Source: Archilochus colubris (Eukaryota > Chordata > Aves > Apodiformes > Trochilidae). From it: a stretch of 64,000 nucleotides of DNA. The notes beneath the pieces were generated by a model. That model was given only the letters and a program-made list of their open reading frames with translations, was not told the DNA's origin and searched no databases. Positions 26,999 to 41,931 of the stretch are shown one piece after another. A program made the translations under genes and the position numbers. Position 1 is the first letter of the stretch. Each line of letters starts with the position of its first letter. The stretch covers positions 177,648,480-177,712,479 of the forward strand of contig CM041083.1 of the NCBI GenBank assembly GCA_023079485.1, in the 5' to 3' direction.

Positions 26999-29645
26999 AG
27001 AGTGAGATTTAGTTCCTTGGTTGTTCCTTGGTTATTCCTTGCAAGTATTCACCCATTGCAACCTGAGATTTTTTGAGATCTCACTTGGGCTACAGGAAGA
27101 TTCCTCAGCAAGCTCCTCTAAGCAGCCAGTGGCAAAAAATGTTGAAATAAGATAAGCATATAAGCAATAATGGTAGCATTTCCCATCACCCACCACAGCC
27201 TCTGTTAGCTGTGCTTCCAGGCCAAATGAAGCTTGGATGTACGAACAGCTGTTCTGAGTTGTAAAATACATTTTGAAATGGGATTGATTCATCTGTGTTT
27301 CATGGGATTGAATTAAGCAAAAGAAAAATAAAAGTATAAGGACTTGTCTGTTTTCCAAGCATTTAATAAAAATATTAATTATCACTGGAACATAATAGAG
27401 ATGTGCTTTCAGCACACAGATGTGCAGTAGTGAGAGCCACGTTTTATGCAAACTGCTTGTTTTGTGCAGAGCTAGGAACTGAATGTACTTTTATACTCTT
27501 TTTTTCTGGCCTTTACATGAACTACTGTCAAAGCAAATGAAGATCTGGTGGTAAATCATTTTCAGCACTGCTAATGAGTGTGGCCCTTGCAGAGCTGTTA
27601 CTGCCAATCTAATAATTTTGGGGAAATCAGGCTTTGGAGAGGTAAACCTTGTATTCTGAATTTTGATTTCTGCAATAAAATTTGCTGGTGTGACTCAGTA
27701 TTTAGAAGATCAGATAGGTGTGTGGGTCAGATACTACAGAGTACATTCAGAGAAAGTTCTGTGATGAGCTTTAGTGGGTAAAGTTATTAGGGGTTTAATG
27801 AGTGATTTGAACAGAATGACATGGGAAAAAAAATTCAGACCAGCATCTCTTACATTAAAAAATCCATATTAGATTAAAACAGTTTTCCAACTGGAATTTT
27901 TTTATGCATGCAAGGCAGAACATGCAGGATAGCAACTGATCTTGATTTTCTTTTTCCAGATCCATTGCTTGATACATAGTTTGGGATTTGTATTTTGGCT
28001 GCCTAGATTTTACAACCACAAATGTGCCAAAGCCCTTGACTCATTCATTCAGATTGAATAATAAGCAACCCAAAGCCTCTACTTTCCTCAGCACCTGCAC
28101 ACTTCATTCCTTCATGTTTTGCACATGTAAGGGGTGCAGATACTGAAACTGTTCAGGTGGTAGATCCTGATCTAGATCTGGGCAGCAAGGAGATGTTGCC
28201 CAGGTTTCCCCAGGAACCCAGAGGTATCTGGGAGAGCCTCTGCTCAGACATTCCTCCAGTCACCCTGGGAGCAGCTGCACAGCCAGGCAACGTGGGTGCT
28301 GGGCAGGGATGGACCTGGCACTCTGCTTTCCATAGAATTTGTCCATGGAGCTTGGTAAAAATTGAAGTACTCTACTGCCAATATGCTTTGGTCATCCCAG
28401 AGATCAGATGAGTAACTGTTTGTGTAACTGCTGGAGTGTGTGACATTTGTTTCACTGGAGACACCTCAAAATCTATCCTCTGTTCTTGTGGAGCTGACAT
28501 TTATTTACTGCAGCTTTAGTAACTGTGTGGGGTGGATCTCCCTCTCCTGTGCAAAAAGCTATAGGTCTTGCATAATGTCCCCACTGAATATTATTTTCTT
28601 CCATTCCCTCATGCTTACCTACCCTCACTTACTAAATGAGAAGGGACTAATTGCTTGTCCAGCTGATGAGTGCTCTGCCTCTTTCATAGGGTTGATACAT
28701 CTTACCCAGTGAAAGCTGTTTGAAAGGGGAAACCTAGTCCAGCATCAGCTGTGTCTATGCCTCTAAACAGTGGAGAGTCAGGAAGATGACACAGTTCCTC
28801 TCCTGACTGCCTATTATTTGCCTTGTCGAGAATATTTGTCTTGATAGGTAACTGAAACAGTCCAAAACAGGCTGGAAGTAGATTAAAATTAAGGACTGAG
28901 TGATCTGGGATCCAGTGCTCAAAGCTACTGCCTGTATGTATTTTATTTAGCTGCACAGACATACCTGTAGCTGTTTATCCTGCCTCTGTTAGTAGACACA
29001 AGAGAAAAGCATTGTCAGGAGTTCATTTATCCCACCTGTTTTAGACACTATTTTAAGGTGAAATGAATCACCCTCTGGAAGTAGCTGTCTTTCTATTGAC
29101 TGTTTCTACAAGATGGAGTTCAGATGATTAAAGGGAGGAAGGCTCATCCTACCTGTGCAATTGTCCCTTCAGTAACATGAGCCCTGCACTGAGGTTTTCC
29201 TGGCAGAGCTTTCAGTGGTTTTCACATGGGATTTTTCTGCTCAAGAAATGCCAGAGCAGGAAAAAACACAGTGCATGCTCCCTGTCACCCCGTTCCCACC
29301 CTGCGTTATCTCCATCTCTCCCCAACAACTTACTCTTGGGGGAGGATAGGACACAGGATCACAAACCTGGCTTAGCAACTTCTCCAGCTGCATGGAGATG
29401 ATTAAAACTTTGTCCTGGTCAACAAGTGGATCTGCAAACCCTAGGGTCCTGTGGAGGCAGGTGGAGTTCTTTGAGACACTATTTTGTATTTTTCAGGTGC
29501 TATGAAGAACTACTTCAGAGCAATGACAGTTCTTTCAAGCACTGAACAGCATCTACCAAGTCTCTTTGCTGTTTTGTTGTAATTAAAATGACTTCCAGTG
29601 CAAAATAACAAAGTGTGAACTTTTCTTTTTTCTCTTTCTGCTCAG

Positions 29646-29717
29646 AAATTGAGGCAAAGGAAGCGTGTGACTGGCTACGTGCAGCTGGATTCCCCCAGTA
29701 TGCTCAGTTCTATGAGG
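29646..29717 (+). CDS. STARD13: STARD13 visible exon 1, start of SAM domain
   Basis: The acceptor is ctcag and the donor is G|gtaagt. The exon is 72 nt and encodes residues 1-24, [20 protein letters not shown] followed by QFYE. It enters with one base of the Glu codon supplied upstream and leaves with one base of Asp25. The motif is the first half of the DLC-family SAM domain. No in-frame Met lies in or just before it, so it is internal rather than a first exon. Confidence 0.95.
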
Positions 29718-32700
29718 GTAAGTAGGTTTTTCTGCTCTTTGTGCTGTACTGAAAGTGCATGGAGCTCTTGCCAGGAGATCTTGCAGTCGGCCAACTCCAC
29801 GTTTGACTGAGTTATGGCCATAGCTGGCTGCTTCACAAAGCTTCAGCTGCTGGAGTCATACCAGTGCCTAAAGAAAAGTAAGATTCTTGCCCTCATAGTC
29901 ATGGGGGAAAAAAAAAAAAAAAAAGGAGGGGGGACCTAGTTTGCATAAACCTCAAAGATTAAAAACAACAAATACAAAAAATCCAAATACATAGGTCTCA
30001 GGATTTTTAAACTTCCTGAATTGTGTCTCAAATAAGATTGAAAACATTGAAAGTTACTGAAAATTTCAATGTTACTGAAAATAAGATTGAAAAAGTCTGT
30101 GAATTACCAAAACTGCATAATCTGAGCTGCATTTTGTATTTGTAAATCAAGAAAAGACAGTATTTTGGTGCTGGCTGAAAGATATTGTCCTTGTCCCTTT
30201 CTATCTGTAAAGTTCATGCCCAGGTAAGCAGAGTCCCTGAGTGCAGGGGCTGTGCTGCTGCTGCATTCAGGAGCAGTTTGGGGAGTGGGGCTGGGTGTCT
30301 CCTGCTCTCCATAGCTCAGTGCTGAGAGAGAAACTGCAGCTGATCCTTGTTTTTCCCAGACTGCATATTCTCCCTGCCAGAGACACAGAGCCAGCTCAGG
30401 CCTGCTTGCGTTTATTATCCAAAGCACAGGCTCACCAAATGCTGCTGGACACCTTCCATGGGCAGCTTGGGTCTGGGGGCAGCATGGCTCCACAAATGGA
30501 ATAGTGGCCTAGAACCTCATGGGTCAGATGTTGCCATCCTTTCCCTCATGTGTTGCTGAAGGTGACAAGGAGCATGATGCTGAGGACACCTGCATAGCTC
30601 CTGATGTCCAGATGAGGTCCTTCAGGGCTCAGGTGCTGGGTCTTGATGGGCTGCTTGGGTGCCCAAGGTCTAGGAGTCATTCAAGGAACCCAGCAAGGAA
30701 TTAAGGCTCATAAGCCTGCCAGACCAAAGCTGACATAGGTGTGTGTCTACCACAGCCTCTGGGTGCCCAGTAGTACTTTTGTCTCTGCCTTGTAATCAGA
30801 ATATCTCAGATACTTATTTCCCCAGAGAAAGGAGAGCCCACTGCCTGCCAAACTCTAAGGGACATTCCCTCCAAAAAATAACCTGTACTGGGCTCCCACA
30901 GTTCCCATGCAGTCCATATGCACTCTAAACAGTCATGTCTGAAAACAAGATCCTTTTTACAGGCATCTATTCTGCTGGTGTTAAGCACTAATGTCTGGGA
31001 ATGCTGGCTGCAGTTCCCATATCCCAGGATCCTGCTGTGGCACCTGACCCCGGTGGAGCAGACTGGAGAGCAGCCATGGTGCTGGAACCTCTCCCACCCT
31101 TACAGACCCTGCTGATGTGTTGCAGCCATGTCACTTTTCATTACAAATGTCAGCTTCCAGAACACTACTCTGGCTTTTTAGCTAATAGTGGAGGTTAGAA
31201 TTCAGCTCAGCATTTTTTGGGGTCTCTGTTACACGAGTAACCCTTTGTCTGAAATCAGTTACTGGGACTTGTATTAAAAGCAAGAAGTGCAGAACATTTC
31301 TGTTTTATGAGTAAAGTCTCTCTCATTGAGTCATCTTAATGGGAATGGAGAACCTTGTTGCTCATGTGGATAAAGAAAGCCTGTTGGTAATTCCCTGATC
31401 TTACTCATTTGTGCTAGGTGCTAGGAAGAACAGCTAACAACTGGCTATCTTACTAAAGCCAAATTGAAATAATCTTGCTCTCTCTTTGGAGCAGAGGACG
31501 TTCAACTCTGCCTTTAATAGAAAAAGAGTAATAAAGTCACTGAAAGGGTGACTGATGGAGCTGAAAGGGAACCAGAGCTGAGTGAAATTGGTCATACTAG
31601 ATTTCAGTGAGCAAGAGCATGCAAAGCATTTTAGATGTAGACAATGTGTTTTCATTTGAATAGCAAGCAGTCATCTGAATATTGTGTCTCCTTTTATAGA
31701 CTCCCAGTTTCCCATTGACATCACTGCAGTAAAGAAAGATCATGATTTTCTTGACAAGGACCTTGTAGAACCTCTTTGCAGGTAAATAACACCTAAAGTT
31801 TCTTTTCTTATGATTTAAAAGCTTGAGCTGATTTGTTATTGCTAGCACTGCAGCAGAAGCAGCAGCAGAGATGTTTGCTTGTCCATGTGAGTTAAGCACT
31901 TATAACTATAATGCTACAATTCTGATTTAATTTATCTTATGGACAACCCTGGAGTAGGACTCACACTATACTCACGGAAAACATGACATGATTTGAGAAG
32001 AATCAAATCCAATGCATTTGAAATACCTGCCTTTTAAGAAAAAAGTATCAGAGTTACAAGCAAACTCTGAATAACCAAGAGTCACGTTTGAGTTGCACAT
32101 GAATAACTCTTGTGGCCAACTGCAGCAGAAAAAACAAAATTTCATTGCACAGAATTTAGCAAGTACTTTCTCTGGCAGCAGACATGGTTTTCATGCTGCT
32201 GCAATTCCCTTGGTACTCTCCTTTTGGCACCAGTAACAGAAGCGGGACCAGAACCCCACAGTACTACAGATGCTACAACTAATCACTGGTTTACCCCTCC
32301 CAGAGGGCTTGTGTTTGCTGTTTATCTAACTTTTTATACTCTGCTTGTGATGAATATATCTCATTGCATGGCTCAAGGACTGTCCCTCAGGACGCAAGAA
32401 GCAGAAATTCTGTGGTAGTTTTGCAAAACCACATTGAAGAGGCATTGTTCCCCTTTTATTTCTCCTGTGCTCAGCTCAAGCTGCGTTCTGCTCTTCTTCT
32501 CTTCAGCAAGGACAAAGGAGCATCTGGCCCATAACCAAGCAGGCTTTATGACAAGTTATGGAAACTTTCACAACATCAATATCAACATAATTTGACAAAA
32601 CTCTATTTCCCCTTCTGCAACCATGGCTAAAGTCTGCTGTTCCACTGTACATGGTAGTGTTCATCTCAGGCATTAATGAGTCTGTGATGGAGGGCTACAG

Positions 32701-35700
32701 AGAGGGTTTCTGAGAACCCTAGAAAATCAGCCTGGAAAAGAGTTCACCTACTCTGTCTCTCCATTCCAGGAGATACCCTCCTTCCTCCAGGATCCAGGTA
32801 ATCCCTGAGCATAGGTGTCAGACTGCTCTCCCAATACTCCCCTGCTGCAAACAAAACTTATTGCTTCTCATTTTGTGATTACAAATATGGGGAACAGAAT
32901 ATTCTCTCTCTGTGTGTAGTAGCCTTTTTGTCGAAAGACAAAGCAGTAGGAAAGACATGGATCTCAAGAATGCAGGAGAGCAGAATAACTGCAGACTTGA
33001 TCTACTGCTGTTCCTTATGGACTGATCAGAGGGACTGCTATATCCATGCCTAGAGAAACCTTCCTTACATACATACATTCATCCCCCTGCTTCAGGCTGG
33101 CATGGTGGAAGACAGACTTTGCTGTAGCTTAGTAACTGGGAAGTGATAGGAATTTGAGAGCTCTTCTCCCCAGCCTTTTCCCACAAAGTTTAAGGACCAT
33201 CCAAAAGTGCAAGTATTATGTCTGTCCCTGTCTCTTGTAAGAGCAAATGGTGAGGTGCAGTCCTCACAGAGCTCTGTGATTCCCTTAAATCTTGCTTTTC
33301 TGAAGTAATTGGCAGTGGTTACACTTCAGTCATGGTCAACAGGTATCTAAAACCTACACAGCTAAATGGAACATCTCTTGCTCCTCCAGCCTTTTTGTAG
33401 ACTCAGGATACACCTAAAACAATTACAGTAGCTATATTGATTTATGAGGATTTCTTTGTGACCTGAATAGCTAAGGACTTTTTTTCTCCCCTCTTTTGTT
33501 GTAATATTGGGGTTTGGAAAATAAACTAGCAGCTGGAGAGATTCACTCATGTAGGAAAAAATGCATTGTATTAGTCTAAATCAAGGGATATGGCTGAGAC
33601 CTGTAGTACATAAGCACAGACACAGATCATTCAGAATTATTTTATTCAAAGGTAAAGAGTTTATGACTGTCTAGTAACTTTTTCTGTAATGATTTTATTG
33701 AGAGGACGCTTCCTGTTGTCTTAACATTTGTTGGGAGTTTTTACACAGTTTAGCTCTAAAAGAGGAAAAACACCTCATTCACTAGACAAGTATAAATAGA
33801 AGCATTCTATACTAGTTATGTAGATGGAACAGTTATGTTTTAAGATTGCAGACAATTTTCTGTGACTCAGCAGCAACCTATAAAAAACCATTGTGCCAAA
33901 TATCAAGATTTAGGTGCATCAGAAACAGTGAACAGTGTCAGCTACTGCCTCCAGGACCAGCTTTGGTGCTGTGTTAGCTATCAAAACAACAACTTCCAAG
34001 TTTTCCAATGGACTGGAAATCCTCACAGGCTGGTTGATCACTGGGGCTGGTTTCTTACCCATTGCTTTGCTCTGTGGTGTCATTACTACAAGGTGCATAC
34101 CAGGATATCATGCAAGACCCCCAGGCTGTGATGCACTTTTAGGAAACAGAAAGTTAAAAGAAGTTTGGTTATTATTTCTGTATGCACTGACCAAACTCAC
34201 ATTCTTTGAACACCCAAAACTGCCCTGAAAGCTATGCATGACCAAGCCTTCACACTGACTTACAGAGAGTTCAGCCCATAGTACTGAATAAAATGGGTTT
34301 CTCTTTTTATTTGCAGGTTAATTTTAAAGTTGCAATGCCAGAGTAGAGTTTTAGCTCAGAATGGTAATGTTCCTAGTATCAACACTGCATTTCTGTGTTC
34401 TTGTGGACTGCAGTCAGATTGTCAGCCTCATTTTATAATCCTCATGGCATTGCAGTATAAAAGACAACATGAGGTACTAACACTGAGGAATCTTTTCTTT
34501 TTTAAGGCAGCTGGTAATATTTTAGTCAGAAAGCCAAAGACTCCCTGTTGCAAAAGATTTCAGTGACCTTTTTGAGATATTCTAACACTCCTGCTGTTTA
34601 CAATATCATTTGAAAATTTGGCAGAGTAAAGACCAAATTTGAGGCACATTGGTTGGAGGCACATCTATCAAGAGATTCCACTCAAATTTTATTGAGTAAC
34701 AAACAATAGAAAATTGCCATGCAATCTGCAGGGAAATGCTGTCAGCCTGCCAAAATAATAATTGGGCGTGAAAATTTTAGTGCTGGATCTCTGTCTTGTT
34801 TCCAAAATAGCAGCAACAACCAACTCTACTCTGGGAACTTTTGTGGCTGCAGTGATAAGAGGGTGAGAAGGAAAAGCCAAGCCATGTTGTACTTCCAGTG
34901 TTCACGTAAATGCAGTGACTAAGAACATAACAAGTATGTAATAGCTTGATATTGATAGGCCACTAAACCAAGATCTTAAAATCTGAACTGTGCCAAGTAG
35001 ACAGCAGCCTTTTTTTCAATATCTAGTGTCTCTTAGCTTGTAAATAATCTAAAGGTTGCTGTATATGGGACATCCTACCATAAGAGTTTTGAAGTGGTGA
35101 TTGTATAGTCAGTACCATTGACTGAGATACTGCTGTAGGGCTCTTAGGAGATAAGCCCAGCTCTCCACATGCAGTACAGAAAGCCCTGCTTTGGAGTCAG
35201 TGGAATGGCTCCTCTTGATCTCAAGGAGAGCTGACTCACCTCAAGCGAACAAGTAGCCTGTAAGGTGCCTCACTCAGTTGCAGCTATGATAAAATGTGAT
35301 GGGACTGAAAAAAAGGGTGTTCTCTTCACACACACACACAGTTGGTGGAGCCAGGCCATAAACAGTGCCAGCTTCACGCACCAGCCCTGATGGTACTGGG
35401 AAGAACCTTATTCAGTGTTCAGACCTTAGCAGAGTCCTGTGTGATGAGCTGGATGTCCTATTCCCAAGGTCCATAGCACCACTAGAAGCCAGCTAGGGGG
35501 TATGTGTAGGTCGAATTCACTATGGTTTAAGATAAAACAAAGAAATGATCTTGTGTTTCCCTCAGGGATGAGTTTATGGAACAATGAAATGTATTTGCCT
35601 GGTCACAATCCATAACAGAGGACATTTGCAGATCTCCTGAGAAAGGAGATACTGTGCTCACCATGCTGGCCCTCCCCATGGTGGCTTCTCCTGCATGACC

Positions 35701-38700
35701 AGCCAGTGCCCTTGAGTTGTGTGACAGTGTTTAGTAGCCAGAGACTTTTTTTTTATTTTATTTTCCAAAAGATTTGTTCAGGGCTTAGCTGTCAGTCATC
35801 CAATGACTTGAAGCAGCTGAGAAAAGCTTTCTGCTACCACTGGCACATCAAGAAGGCAGAAGAAATTGAAACAGATTGGCTTTGATTGGAGTTGTTAGTA
35901 CCAGGCAAGCTCACAAATATGATCATTAGTTGTCTATTTTCACTGGCAAATCTTTCCACAGCACTGGAAGAGCCTCAGAAAGCATGACAAAATTTTGTAG
36001 ATGGGTAAATTTAAAACTTGAGGTTGAACTCCTGGCACGTAGTAGAACATAGTTTTGTTTCTGATGAGACAAGTTCTTCATAGCAAAAACAGATTAGAAA
36101 GCAGCCAGGATGATGGTGTGGCTTCCCAAGCTCCAGTTTAAGTGATAATATTCACTCTTACAGAGCTGACCTCTCGGTCCCTGCTGAAACGATCTCACTC
36201 TCAAATGCCATTAGTTGGAAAGCAATGTCTTTGGATGGGCATTTTGGTTTCACTATGTGCATTCTGCAGCTTTCCATGCTGAAGAAGCAGCCCTTCTTAG
36301 TAGCAATGCCATGGCACTTTCTGCTGTGGGCTGGACACATCCAGAAGTGCCTGGGTACCAAGAGGATGAAGGGTATACCAAGGGCTGTTGCTTCCTCATC
36401 TTCCAGCTCCTGCAGTGCATGGCTTACTCCTTGGTTTTTAGAAGGCAAATGGCACCATAGTGAATGGAAGAAATGGTCCCTGGGTCTCCAGTCTAAGCCT
36501 CTGGTTCACCTCTTGGAGGAAGCTGTCTCCAGAGATAACAAGTTGGTTTAAAGTCCTTCAAAACATAAATGTCTGTGCCACTGTATATTAGGGATCCATA
36601 CCAATATACAAATGTAAACATTTTGCACTCAAAAGAAATGCAGAACATTATTCATCTCCAGGGCCCCAAGAAAATGCAACTTTGGGTTGAGAAATACCAT
36701 GTTTGGACAAATGATGAGCTTTGTAATAATAGATGTAATCCCTGAGGAGGAGGATTTGTGGGCAGAAGACTGAAGATACAGCTACAGAGCCACAAAGCCT
36801 AAAATTTATTACAAGGACATTACTACCATGCATGTGGGTGTGCTTCTGCATGCATTATACTCACATTAATATGATGAGCACAGTTCTTTTCTGATATGGC
36901 ATAGCAGGCTTATTGGCTTGAGTTAGATATATAATCTGCAAATGAGCAGGTGGTACTTTGTGAGGATTTTTTTTTTTTTAAGGAAGATCCACATTTGGTG
37001 GCCTGGTACTTTATTATCTGGTGGCAAGTTGAAAGGATTTCTAGTATTATAAGTCCTGAGGAGAAATATGTTAATGCTATAATGTTTTTATGCTATGTGA
37101 GAGATTATATCATCAATGTGATATGTTTTTTCATCTTGCAGCTTACCACATACTTTTCAAATGTTATCAGTTCTGGAGATTTGCAACCTCTTCCTGAGAC
37201 CAAAAACAAGAGGGGCAGCTCTTGCTGTAGGCACAGGAGATGCAGGCAACCTACAGCAAAGTGTTGTGGGCACATGGCTCTCTCAATCTGCCTCTCTGTG
37301 TTTTGAAATTCAGCCCTAAATCTGGAAAACGTTCAAAGTTACTTAGTGAACTTTATTTAACTTTGAGCCTCTGCTTATATAAGATGGATGGTTTCATGAA
37401 TATATACCTTTAGGTATCAATAAAACCTAACCAATTGTGATTAGCATGGTTGCTTCTCTATTTAAAGAGCATGTTTTCTGTTAACCTGTCTGTAAGATCC
37501 ACAGGTGTGGTAAAAGAACTATCAGCTGTGTGGAAACATTTAATTAACTTATAAAAGTTCTTGTTCCTGTTAACCTTTTAAAGGAGCTGCTAAGTGCCTT
37601 GATTGAGGAATTGGTTTTCCTTTTGTCTTTCTCCAGTGCTTTGTAATACCCAATTTAGACTAATTATGTTAAGGTCCTGTAGAAGGCAGTTTACCTCCTT
37701 TTCCAGCCACCAGAGGTGTTTGTTTATGCCTGTTTCTTTTTCTAAGTACTTAAATGTCTACGAATTAAAAAGCAATGTATAAAACATGGCTCTCAGGTAA
37801 TGTGAAGTTAAGTTTCTTTTTTAACACAGTGATCTTAGGGTCTTAAGTGGTATAATATGCTCAGTATTGTTTCTGAAGCCTGTGGTGTGCAGTTGGCACC
37901 CTACAGGCAGATAAGAGAAAAGCTTTTGAACTTGAGAAAAGTTGTGCCCCTAATCAGAGGCTGCTGATCTTTTGAATTTGCTTTGCCTTTTAGACGACTG
38001 AACACACTGAACAAGTGCGCCTCAATGAAACTCGATGTGAACTTCCAAAGAAAAAAGGTAAGGAAACTTCATGAAATGTGCTGCTTTGCCCTGTCTTTTG
38101 TGATAAGACCTCCACTGATCAGCTTTTAAGTCCCTATGCTCTTCAAAGTAAGTTAAGTATATTTGACTTTGAACGTGTGTATCAGCATTACCCGGACACA
38201 TGATAACATCACTTGCTGAATCTTGAAATTATAAAGATTGAAAAGTTGAATTGAAATTGGAAAAAACCTGTGACTAACATGGCAAGACTTATATACTACA
38301 CGTATTAAAAGGGCACATCCAGTACTTTAAAACTTGATGTATGTGCAGTTCAAATTAGTGGGTTAAAAGACAGTGTGGTTTCATTAGGCAGGCTTGTTTG
38401 CCAGTGCCATGTGAGTACACAATGGAAAATCCTGCTTGGAAAAAGTGGAAGCTGCTTGGATGAAAACAATAGCTCTTCTTATTTCTTGTACTGACTTACT
38501 CCTGATCAAGAATGTAAAAATAAACTTTATTTAAAAATGCTTACAAGCTCCTGTGTAGCATGGGAATTATTTGAGCTTAAAGGGTTTCAGTGAGGACTGC
38601 ACAAACTGTGTATTGATTTTGAGAGTTTTGTAACATTAACTGTTGAACGTTTGGTTTTCTGGTCACAAATTCCCCCCAAGCCCTTCAGTCATGTACAATG

Positions 38701-41700
38701 GTAGTTGAATCTGAGAAATCTTGCTGCCTGCTTCTCTTCCTTGAAAGTGTTTGTTTAATGCTTTTTTAAAAGCTGCCTCACAGTTGCATTTTTGGTGTAT
38801 GCAGATTCAGTTTATTCATTCTCTACTCACTGTTTGAGGGAACTTAGTGAAAGAATGGTTTTACTATCCAGATATTTTGCTTCTGCATGTGCCCATTTGT
38901 TCTGCTGTGTAGGTAGCCTCTTTAGCATTCATTTTGTCCACTCACTGTAGCCATAGGACCTCTTCCTTTCACTGCTTCAGACCTGATGGTATTTTCTTGT
39001 CTTTAATAAGTGCCAACACTTTCCACATCAAACACCCACATCACACCTGAGAGAAGGAACAGCAAGATCCCCTGACTACATGAAAACTTTGATTTGGTTA
39101 GGTAGATGCTGTAAGAAGAGTCTGAGACCCTTCAGCACAAACTAACTGGACTGATTGCATCATTGACATGCTTGGAGCTATGCCTGGTTTGTGTCTGTGT
39201 ACTTGTGTTCACACAGAGATACTGGAGCTGCAGAAGAGACAAAAGTGCAAACAACAACATACTGGTTGAACTCTGGTTGTCCTCTGCAAATTCTGTTTTA
39301 GTTACTTCTCCTCAACACATATTTTGGGTTTGCTGTAAGATTATTGTGCTTCCTTGCTTGTCTCTAGGTATCTGATTTAAAAAAGAAAAGGAGGATTTTT
39401 CTTAGTTTTAGTAGGGTTTGGTGGTTTTTTGTTGATTTTTTTTTTTTTTTCTGCCTCTCATCCCTATTTTGAATGGATTGAAGCCCCCAACTGCTCTCCT
39501 TGCAGATGAGTATTAATATGCTATGGAAGTCCAAGTGCCCTACTTGGTAGCCTTTCAGAGGACAGAAGGTAGCTGGGTCCGTATCTGCATGAGTTCAGGG
39601 AGAAGCAGAGGAGAGAAAAACACAGAGGAAGAGGGAACAGAGCAGATTCAGGATGATAGATACAGAGACAAGTGACAGTGGAAGACAAGGGGAAAGAAGA
39701 GGGAGCAGAGATTTCTGACCAGAAGAAAAATAAATGCAGGTATAAAAGCTGGAAAGTGGGGCTGGAATTGAACACTGAAGCAAGTAAGTATCTTTGCTGT
39801 AGATAGTGCCTTTCCTAACAGTCTCTGTGATGATCTGAACAATGAAATGCAAAACCAGCTTGCTTTGGAGGTTCAGCAGAAGAGGTTTGCACAGGACTAA
39901 CACAGATGCTTGAGTGATTCATCAAAATACAGCCAAGAGCTGCCAGGCAAGGTTACAGTGAAAGCCAAGCACAGCCTGAGCCATCCCCGTTCATGCTGTG
40001 GGCTGCTTTCTTCCCTTTGGCTTCATCGAGATGCATACAAAAATCCTTCTGTATGTGTTGCAAATATGTCCGTAAGCAATTTGGACAGACAGAGATTAGC
40101 CTTTGGATTAACTGCCTTCTGCAGCTGTCAATTTATGAGAATTCCTGCCCCCAGCTGGAAACGTGTGGCAGAATTCCATCACAAATAAACCCACTTTTTG
40201 CCTTTTGTTAGCATCCTTCTGTATCTCAGGCAAGGATGCCCTTGGTCAAAAAGCTGTACTATTTGAAACCAACTGTGACAAATCTATGAATTAAAACCTC
40301 TTTCTCTTTGGCAAATGCTATCAGTCACTCCTCAAGGAACTTGCTCCTTCTCCTCTTCCCAGACATAATGGTATTAAATGGAGTTTTGAATATCTTCCAA
40401 AGCTTTGCACTTGATTTCACTCTAGGTCAGTAGAAGTATTCCATCACTGCTCCACGATGTCTGCACTGCCTCTGCAAGTTGAATTGCCACTTTCACACCT
40501 ACCCTTGATCCATTGTCCCCATGGCTGGTGGCATGTTGGTTGGCAAAGTGCTCGCTGCATTTATTTTTTTTTGTTAGGACAGTTTAATTTGTCAGCACAT
40601 TCTGATATCTAACAAGAACAGTGTGTCATTCAGGATGTTCGTGGCTTTCAGAATTTCTACTGATTCTATCAAAAGAAAAGTACATTATGTCACAGGACCA
40701 TGCACTGCAGTCAAATTTGGAGTGAGTCACCATGGCAGCATTTCAGTATCTAGATATTTCATTTGTCTGATTTTGCTTCCAATGAAACATGTTTATGTTT
40801 CATTACCAATTAAAAAAATAAACAAAACTTTTTTATTTAGCTGCAAACTGTGACACTGAAAATCCTCTGTGATTTCTGACTGGTTCTTGGGCAGAATGTA
40901 ATCCTATTTTTGCTGTGGTTCCAGGCACAACTTCTTTGCTACCAATTCTAATTTCTGTTCATATCTTTATGATATTGAAATGATATTATGATTCTGTTCA
41001 TATCTTTAAAAAGAAATCTTAAAACTTATTTTCATCTAAAAATTAGTTAAAACATACATTTACCATCAAATTTGTTTATTTCTGTCTCTGTGCTCTCCTC
41101 TTAGTGTTTTTCACTGTGTCTCTACCACTTTGGCTGGTTTAATTGGATCCAGCTTGTAGAAAATGCAGGCTAAATTCTGTCACTTCATACAGTAATGTCA
41201 GTGCAGCTATGGAGATTTTTGTCAGCCAAAATCTTCTTTATTAAGGTCCCTTTGGCATATTGGGATGTACAACAAATAAGAAAAATATGTTTTTATCCTA
41301 TTGGCTGGTGCCATCAATGCTTCAGCACTGGTATGCTTTGTAGATATAATTACCACTACTAAATATTTAAAAGTACATACCCTTGTGGTTTTTAAAATAT
41401 CCACTTTGTGGCACTGCTAAGACCACAATAGATGGATTTTTAAGTGCCTGAGTCTGTGCAGTGCTTCGCTCTTTATATGCATACAGCAAACTGTGGAACT
41501 GAAACCAAGGCAGAGCTGCCTGCTATGCCATTTCTTCCCTGCAGACAAAATGGCTAAAACATTATTAGCCTTTTCTCCCCTTTTCCTGACACTTCACTAG
41601 CTGGTTAGTTTTGCTCTCTACCCAGCCACAGGACTAAGATCTTCATTCATTCCTGGGACCTAACAGCAACTGCAGGAGCACTGCTGCACACCTCAGGGTT

Positions 41701-41900
41701 AAGATATCGGAGGAATGACTAAACCTGAAATTTCATAACTATATTTTATTTTATGATTTAGACATGATCTAAAACACTTGGCCAGCTTGAAGTGATCAGC
41801 TGGTAAAAGCTCATGGCATTAGTGAGACCTGACATGCTCCTGAAACCATCTCCATCTTTTGAGGTTTCGCATTATTTAAGGTTTTGGGTGTTCTTGTGAA

Positions 41901-41931
<31 letters not shown>

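Larger units (their letters stand above)
1..29645 (+). other. STARD13: Probable long 5' intron of STARD13 (or upstream non-coding sequence)
   Basis: No protein-coding exon can be supported in this interval. The open frames are short and lack family motifs, apart from CR1 reverse-transcriptase fragments. The first visible exon begins in mid-codon, so the preceding exon is upstream and this stretch is at least partly intron. Unlisted stretches here (1-8889, 9305-12672, 14520-17502, 22171-29645) are AT-rich single-copy-looking DNA in which I see only short homopolymers and possible regulatory clusters. Confidence 0.7.

Noticed and set aside
30104..30493. 129-residue minus-strand open frame in the first visible intron
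   Set aside because: It is mostly Ala/Ser/Pro from GC-rich sequence, with no domain features and no splice or promoter support.
35328..35341. Possible CRISPR-like or satellite repeat
   Set aside because: It is only a short CA dinucleotide run. No spaced repeats of any kind resembling CRISPR occur in the window.
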